Assembly: GCA_030612905.1 (NCBI GenBank)
Contig: JAUWNA010000142.1
Coordinates: 1 to 5,799 of the forward strand
DNA: 5,799 bases
Direction: 5' to 3'
Origin: Promethearchaeota archaeon
Lineage (GTDB): Archaea; Asgardarchaeota; Lokiarchaeia; Sigyniarchaeales; SOKP01
Positions 5,620-5,799 of the stretch are shown here, one piece after another. The notes below the pieces were generated by a model. That model ran no database searches, was not told where the DNA came from, and was given only the letters and a program-made list of their open reading frames with translations. Position 1 is the stretch's first letter. Each line of letters opens with the position of its first letter. The position numbers and the translations under genes are program-made.

Positions 5620-5799
5620 GTGAAATCTGTTTCATCAATAAACATTAAAGAGCAGAATAAAGTAGAAGAAGGATTAAAATTATTGAGCCAGTATGCTCAA
5701 GACGCAATAATTCAAATGGATAGCGATGGTTTAGTTACTTATTGGAATAAATCTGCAGAGAGATTATTTGGATATCCTGAAAAAGAGATGATAGGCAAG
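5620..5799 (+). CDS. PAS-domain protein, probably a sensor histidine kinase, 3'-truncated by window edge
   Basis: Sixty codons are visible from GTG to the right edge. After about 25 residues of likely helix, a PAS domain begins: DAIIQMDSDGLVTYWNKSAE, then RLFGYPEKEMIGK. This is the standard N-terminal half of a PAS fold (D-x-D-G-x-I-x-x-W-N-x-A-A-E-x-x-x-G-Y). PAS domains sense small molecules, redox state or light, often through a bound cofactor; no cofactor can be assigned from this half. In archaea such cytosolic PAS starts most often lead into a histidine kinase, but the kinase part lies outside the window, so that is inference. It sits 48 bases after the Rag-like GTPase gene on the same strand, probably in its operon, and could supply the sensory input for the locus. 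Confidence 0.82.
   Translation, partial: MKSVSSINIKEQNKVEEGLKLLSQYAQDAIIQMDSDGLVTYWNKSAERLFGYPEKEMIGK

Overview
The window is AT-rich (clearly below 40 % GC by eye) and carries six protein-coding genes. Their content points to an archaeon of the Asgard group, most like Lokiarchaeia. Two eukaryote-like small GTPases (one Arf-like, one Rag/Gtr-like) and a longin-fold protein lie beside two-component signalling parts, with archaeal-type TATA-like elements and GGTGA-type ribosome binding sites. The lineage is inferred from gene content, not from a marker gene. I see no RNA gene, CRISPR array or mobile element.

Layout: (1) bases 2-1150, plus strand: C-terminal part of a TIM-barrel amidohydrolase (Amidohydro_2-like), cut by the left edge. 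(2) 1311-2060, minus: a protein with a ribbon-helix-helix (RHH) DNA-binding domain, a histidine-kinase-type dimerisation (DHp-like) helical hairpin and a receiver domain. It has no ATG, GTG or TTG upstream of the receiver domain and appears to start at ATT behind a GGTGA site. (3) 2267-3748, minus: a 493-residue Arf-like GTPase with an N-terminal helical extension and a long C-terminal tail that is lysine-rich, then has six consecutive prolines, then a short WH2-like helix. (4) 3749-4002: divergent promoter region. (5) 4003-4668, plus: a longin-like domain fused to a DHp-like hairpin in which the phospho-acceptor histidine is replaced by methionine. (6) 4690-5571, plus: a Rag/Gtr-like GTPase (HKID in place of NKxD) whose C-terminal part is a winged helix instead of the usual roadblock domain. 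(7) 5620-5799, plus: start of a PAS-domain protein, probably a sensor histidine kinase, cut by the right edge.

Genes 5 to 7 are closely spaced on one strand and probably form one operon. Genes 2 and 3 share the opposite strand, divergent from it. In eukaryotes Rag GTPases work with longin-domain proteins (Nprl2/Nprl3, FLCN/FNIP) and roadblock proteins. A longin/Rag-like pair placed between histidine-kinase fragments suggests a locus where sensory two-component input meets GTPase switching. That functional reading is inference. The domain calls rest on motifs visible in the translated sequence.
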